Below are positions 11,562 to 13,307 of a DNA stretch of 13,307 nt, piece after piece; position 1 is the first letter of the stretch; the number at the start of each line of letters is the position of its first letter. Location: positions 1-13,307 of the forward strand of contig JBDIAR010000097.1 of NCBI GenBank assembly GCA_039812545.1, read 5' to 3'. The notes below the pieces were generated by a model, which worked only from the letters and a program-made list of their open reading frames with translations, was not told the origin of the DNA and made no database searches. This DNA is from JBDIAR01 sp039812545 (lineage in GTDB: Bacteria > Actinomycetota > Actinomycetes > Actinomycetales > Dermatophilaceae). Both the position numbers and the translations under genes were made by a program.

Positions 11562-13262
11562 GTGACCCAAGCCGACTCCGCACCCCGCCAGCCATTGCGT
11601 CCGCACACCGCCGTCGACGCGGTCGCCGACGACTACTTCGACGCCCTCGTCGCCGCGTCCCCGATCATGATGACCGACCTCGGGATGACCGAGCGGCAGG
11701 ACGAACTGGACGACTTCTCCCCCGCCGGCATCGAGGCCAGGGTCGACCTGGCCCGCGGCGCCCTCGCGCGGCTGCGCGAGATCCGTCCGGCCGACGAGGT
11801 CGACGAGGTCACCGTGGACGCCCTGACCGAACGGCTGGGCCTGGACGTCGAATGCCACGAGGCCGGCCTGACCCTCAGCGACGTCAACGTCATCGCCAGC
11901 GGCCTGCATACGATCCGGTCTTGTTTCGACCTCATGCCGCGCGACACGAGCGAACAGTGGGCCACCATGGCGCGCCGGCTGCACGCGGTCCCCAGTGCCG
12001 TCGACCAGTGGTTCGAGGCGCAGCGGGAGGGCGCCCGTCGGGGTCTGGTGCCCGCGATTCGCCAGGTCGAGGCGGTCGTCGGGCAGTGCCGTGGGTGGGT
12101 CGCCGACGGCGGGTACTACGACGGGCTCGTCTCCGGTGCGGCGACGAGCGACGGGCCGCTCACCGGGCAGGTCGCCGACGATCTCGCCGACGCGGTCGCC
12201 GTCGCCAAGGCCGCCATCGCCGGCGCCGCCGACCGGCTGGAGGCCGAAGTCGCCCCGACCGCCCGCGAGCGCGACGGGATCGGCCGAGAGCTGTACCCGC
12301 TGTACTCGCGCCAGTTCCTCGGCGCGGCAATCGATCTGGAGGAGACGTATGCCTGGGGGCAGGACGAACTCGCCCGGATCACCGACCTGATGCGCCAAGT
12401 CGCCCGCAAGATCACCGGCGGCGACGACGTCGACGCGGCACGGGCCGCGCTCGACGACGACCCGGCATACCAGCTGCACGGCACCCCGGCGCTGCAGACC
12501 TGGATGCAGACCCAGGCGGACGAGGCGATCGAGGCGCTGGCCGACGTGCATTTCGACATCCCCGAGCCGGTTCGTCGGATCGAGGGCTGCATCGCCCCGA
12601 CGAACGACGGCGGCATCTACTACACCGGGCCCAGCGACGACTTCTCCCGGCCCGGGCGGATGTGGTGGTCGGTCACGCCGGGCACCGAGACGTTCGGCAC
12701 GTGGCGCGAGCTGACCACCGTCTACCACGAGGGGGTCCCCGGACATCATCTGCAGGTCGCGCAGACGACGTACCGCAAGGACCTGCTCAACCGCTGGCGG
12801 CGGCTGGGGTCGTGGACGTCGGGGTACGGCGAGGGATGGGCCCTGTATGCCGAATGGTTGATGGCCGATCTGGGGTTCATGGCCGACCCGGGCGATTTCC
12901 TCGGCCTGTTGGAGGGGCAGTCGCTGCGGGCCGCTCGGGTGGTCCTCGACATCGGGGTGCACTGCGGGTTCGCGGCGCCGGCGGAACTCGGTGGCGGGCC
13001 GTGGACGTACGACCTGGCCTGGGAGTTCCTGCGCCGGCACGCCTCGATGGAGGAACAAATGGCGCGCTTCGAGTTGCACCGCTACCTCGGCTGGCCGGGG
13101 CAGGCGCCGAGCTACAAGATCGGCGAGAGGGTCTGGCTGCAGTTGCGCGACGAGGTTCGGACCCGGCGGGGCGCCGACTTCGACCTCAAGGAGTTCCACC
13201 GCGAGGCCCTCGACGTGGGCAGTGTCGGCCTCGACACACTGCGGCGCGCCATGCTGCGATAG
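11562..13262 (+). CDS. DUF885-family putative metallopeptidase
   Basis: A 566-residue protein of the DUF885 family, predicted zinc-dependent peptidases. The zincin-like motif is HEGVPGHH (389-396), followed by E424 in GYGEGWALYAEWL, the expected third metal ligand region. Other family segments are EGCIAPTNDGGIYYTGP in the middle and YLGWPGQAPSYKIGERVW near the C-terminus, the latter usual in this family. There is no signal peptide or membrane helix, so it is probably cytoplasmic. The GTG start is preferred because a TAGCAT box lies 6 bases upstream and the protein begins at a normal family length. It stands alone after the palindromic gap. The substrate is unknown. Confidence 0.88.
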   Translation: MTQADSAPRQPLRPHTAVDAVADDYFDALVAASPIMMTDLGMTERQDELDDFSPAGIEARVDLARGALARLREIRPADEVDEVTVDALTERLGLDVECHEAGLTLSDVNVIASGLHTIRSCFDLMPRDTSEQWATMARRLHAVPSAVDQWFEAQREGARRGLVPAIRQVEAVVGQCRGWVADGGYYDGLVSGAATSDGPLTGQVADDLADAVAVAKAAIAGAADRLEAEVAPTARERDGIGRELYPLYSRQFLGAAIDLEETYAWGQDELARITDLMRQVARKITGGDDVDAARAALDDDPAYQLHGTPALQTWMQTQADEAIEALADVHFDIPEPVRRIEGCIAPTNDGGIYYTGPSDDFSRPGRMWWSVTPGTETFGTWRELTTVYHEGVPGHHLQVAQTTYRKDLLNRWRRLGSWTSGYGEGWALYAEWLMADLGFMADPGDFLGLLEGQSLRAARVVLDIGVHCGFAAPAELGGGPWTYDLAWEFLRRHASMEEQMARFELHRYLGWPGQAPSYKIGERVWLQLRDEVRTRRGADFDLKEFHREALDVGSVGLDTLRRAMLR

Positions 13263-13307
13263 GCATGGTCGAGCAGGTTACGGAGCTAACCAACCGCGCA
13301 GCAACCC
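13263..13307. other. Window end, no feature recognised
   Basis: Forty-five bases after the DUF885 stop. A five-pair inverted repeat GGTTA/TAACC (13276-13280, 13287-13291) is present, but it is too short and has no T tract, so it is not called a terminator. Confidence 0.5.

Larger units (their letters stand above)
722..12851. repeat. Dispersed heptamer GTATGCC / GGCATAC, 19 copies
   Basis: GTATGCC on the plus strand starts at 722, 1538, 3746, 5092, 5625, 7571, 8587, 9328, 10761, 12347 and 12845. Its complement GGCATAC starts at 2387, 4703, 6117, 7628, 9088, 9562, 10329 and 12464. All lie inside genes, and every full gene longer than 600 bases has at least one. The base after GTATGCC is G in 14 of 19. 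Two more copies have only the GTATGC core (near 5386 and 11886). None is in the 2394-3745 stretch holding the antitoxin insert, nor in the 11182-11561 gap. Counted by eye; one or two could have been missed. Confidence 0.8.

Noticed and set aside
11198..11565. Small frames on both strands across the palindromes
   Set aside because: They arise from the repeated palindrome sequence, lack ribosome sites and do not resemble a known family.
11499..13199. Minus-strand open frame antisense to the DUF885 gene
   Set aside because: The plus strand carries the HEGVPGHH motif and full family length; the antisense reading has no recognisable feature.
13276..13291. Short inverted repeat GGTTA/TAACC after the DUF885 gene
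   Set aside because: Five pairs and no T tract; expected by chance.
1..13307. CRISPR arrays, tRNA/rRNA genes, transposases and integrases
   Set aside because: None was recognised on either strand; the repeats present are tandem, palindromic or a single long duplication, not spaced arrays.

Overview
The window is GC-rich chromosomal DNA from an actinobacterium. Most coding codons end in G or C, GTG starts are common, and several genes have a TANNNT box immediately before the start codon with no room for a leader. The gene content fits this: an acyl-CoA carboxylase beta plus epsilon subunit pair, a class III adenylate cyclase and a divergent biotin ligase. From memory, birA divergent from accD5-accE5 with gtrA and purK close by is the M. 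tuberculosis order (Rv3275c-Rv3281), and cyclase next to biotin ligase next to pccB-pccE is the Streptomyces order. The family is probably Micrococcales, possibly Intrasporangiaceae/Dermatophilaceae; that placement is inference.

Layout. (1) 1-2576, minus strand: an OmpR-type response regulator, its sensor kinase, a GtrA membrane protein and the first 34 codons of a probable purK, with gaps of a few bases or overlaps, so probably one operon. (2) 2708-3345: a small insertion. The last 116 bp of the enoyl-CoA hydratase gene occur twice as exact direct repeats flanking about 406 bp that carry a ribbon-helix-helix antitoxin and the stump of its toxin. (3) 3233-6182, minus strand: enoyl-CoA hydratase, a class III adenylate cyclase with all canonical catalytic residues and a CRP-like site just upstream, and biotin protein ligase. 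(4) 6207-11181, plus strand: acyl-CoA carboxylase beta and epsilon subunits, then the TldD/TldE protease pair, tightly packed. (5) 11182-11561: a gene-free gap with two large palindromes built from one shared core. (6) 11562-13262: a DUF885-family putative metallopeptidase.

How the genes fit together. BirA biotinylates the carrier domain of the alpha subunit that works with AccD/AccE, and the two sides are transcribed divergently from about 24 bp. The carboxylase and the hydratase both act on acyl-CoA substrates. The cyclase would make cAMP, and its possible CRP/GlxR site hints at cAMP feedback. TldD/TldE and the DUF885 protein are peptidases without an obvious metabolic link.

The least expected signal is a heptamer, GTATGCC (reverse complement GGCATAC), found 19 times within genes on both strands. 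It is spelled in four codon phases with codons otherwise disfavoured here (TAT, GCA, ATA, GTA), and it is absent from the inserted segment and from the palindrome-bearing gap. It looks selected or maintained at the DNA level.
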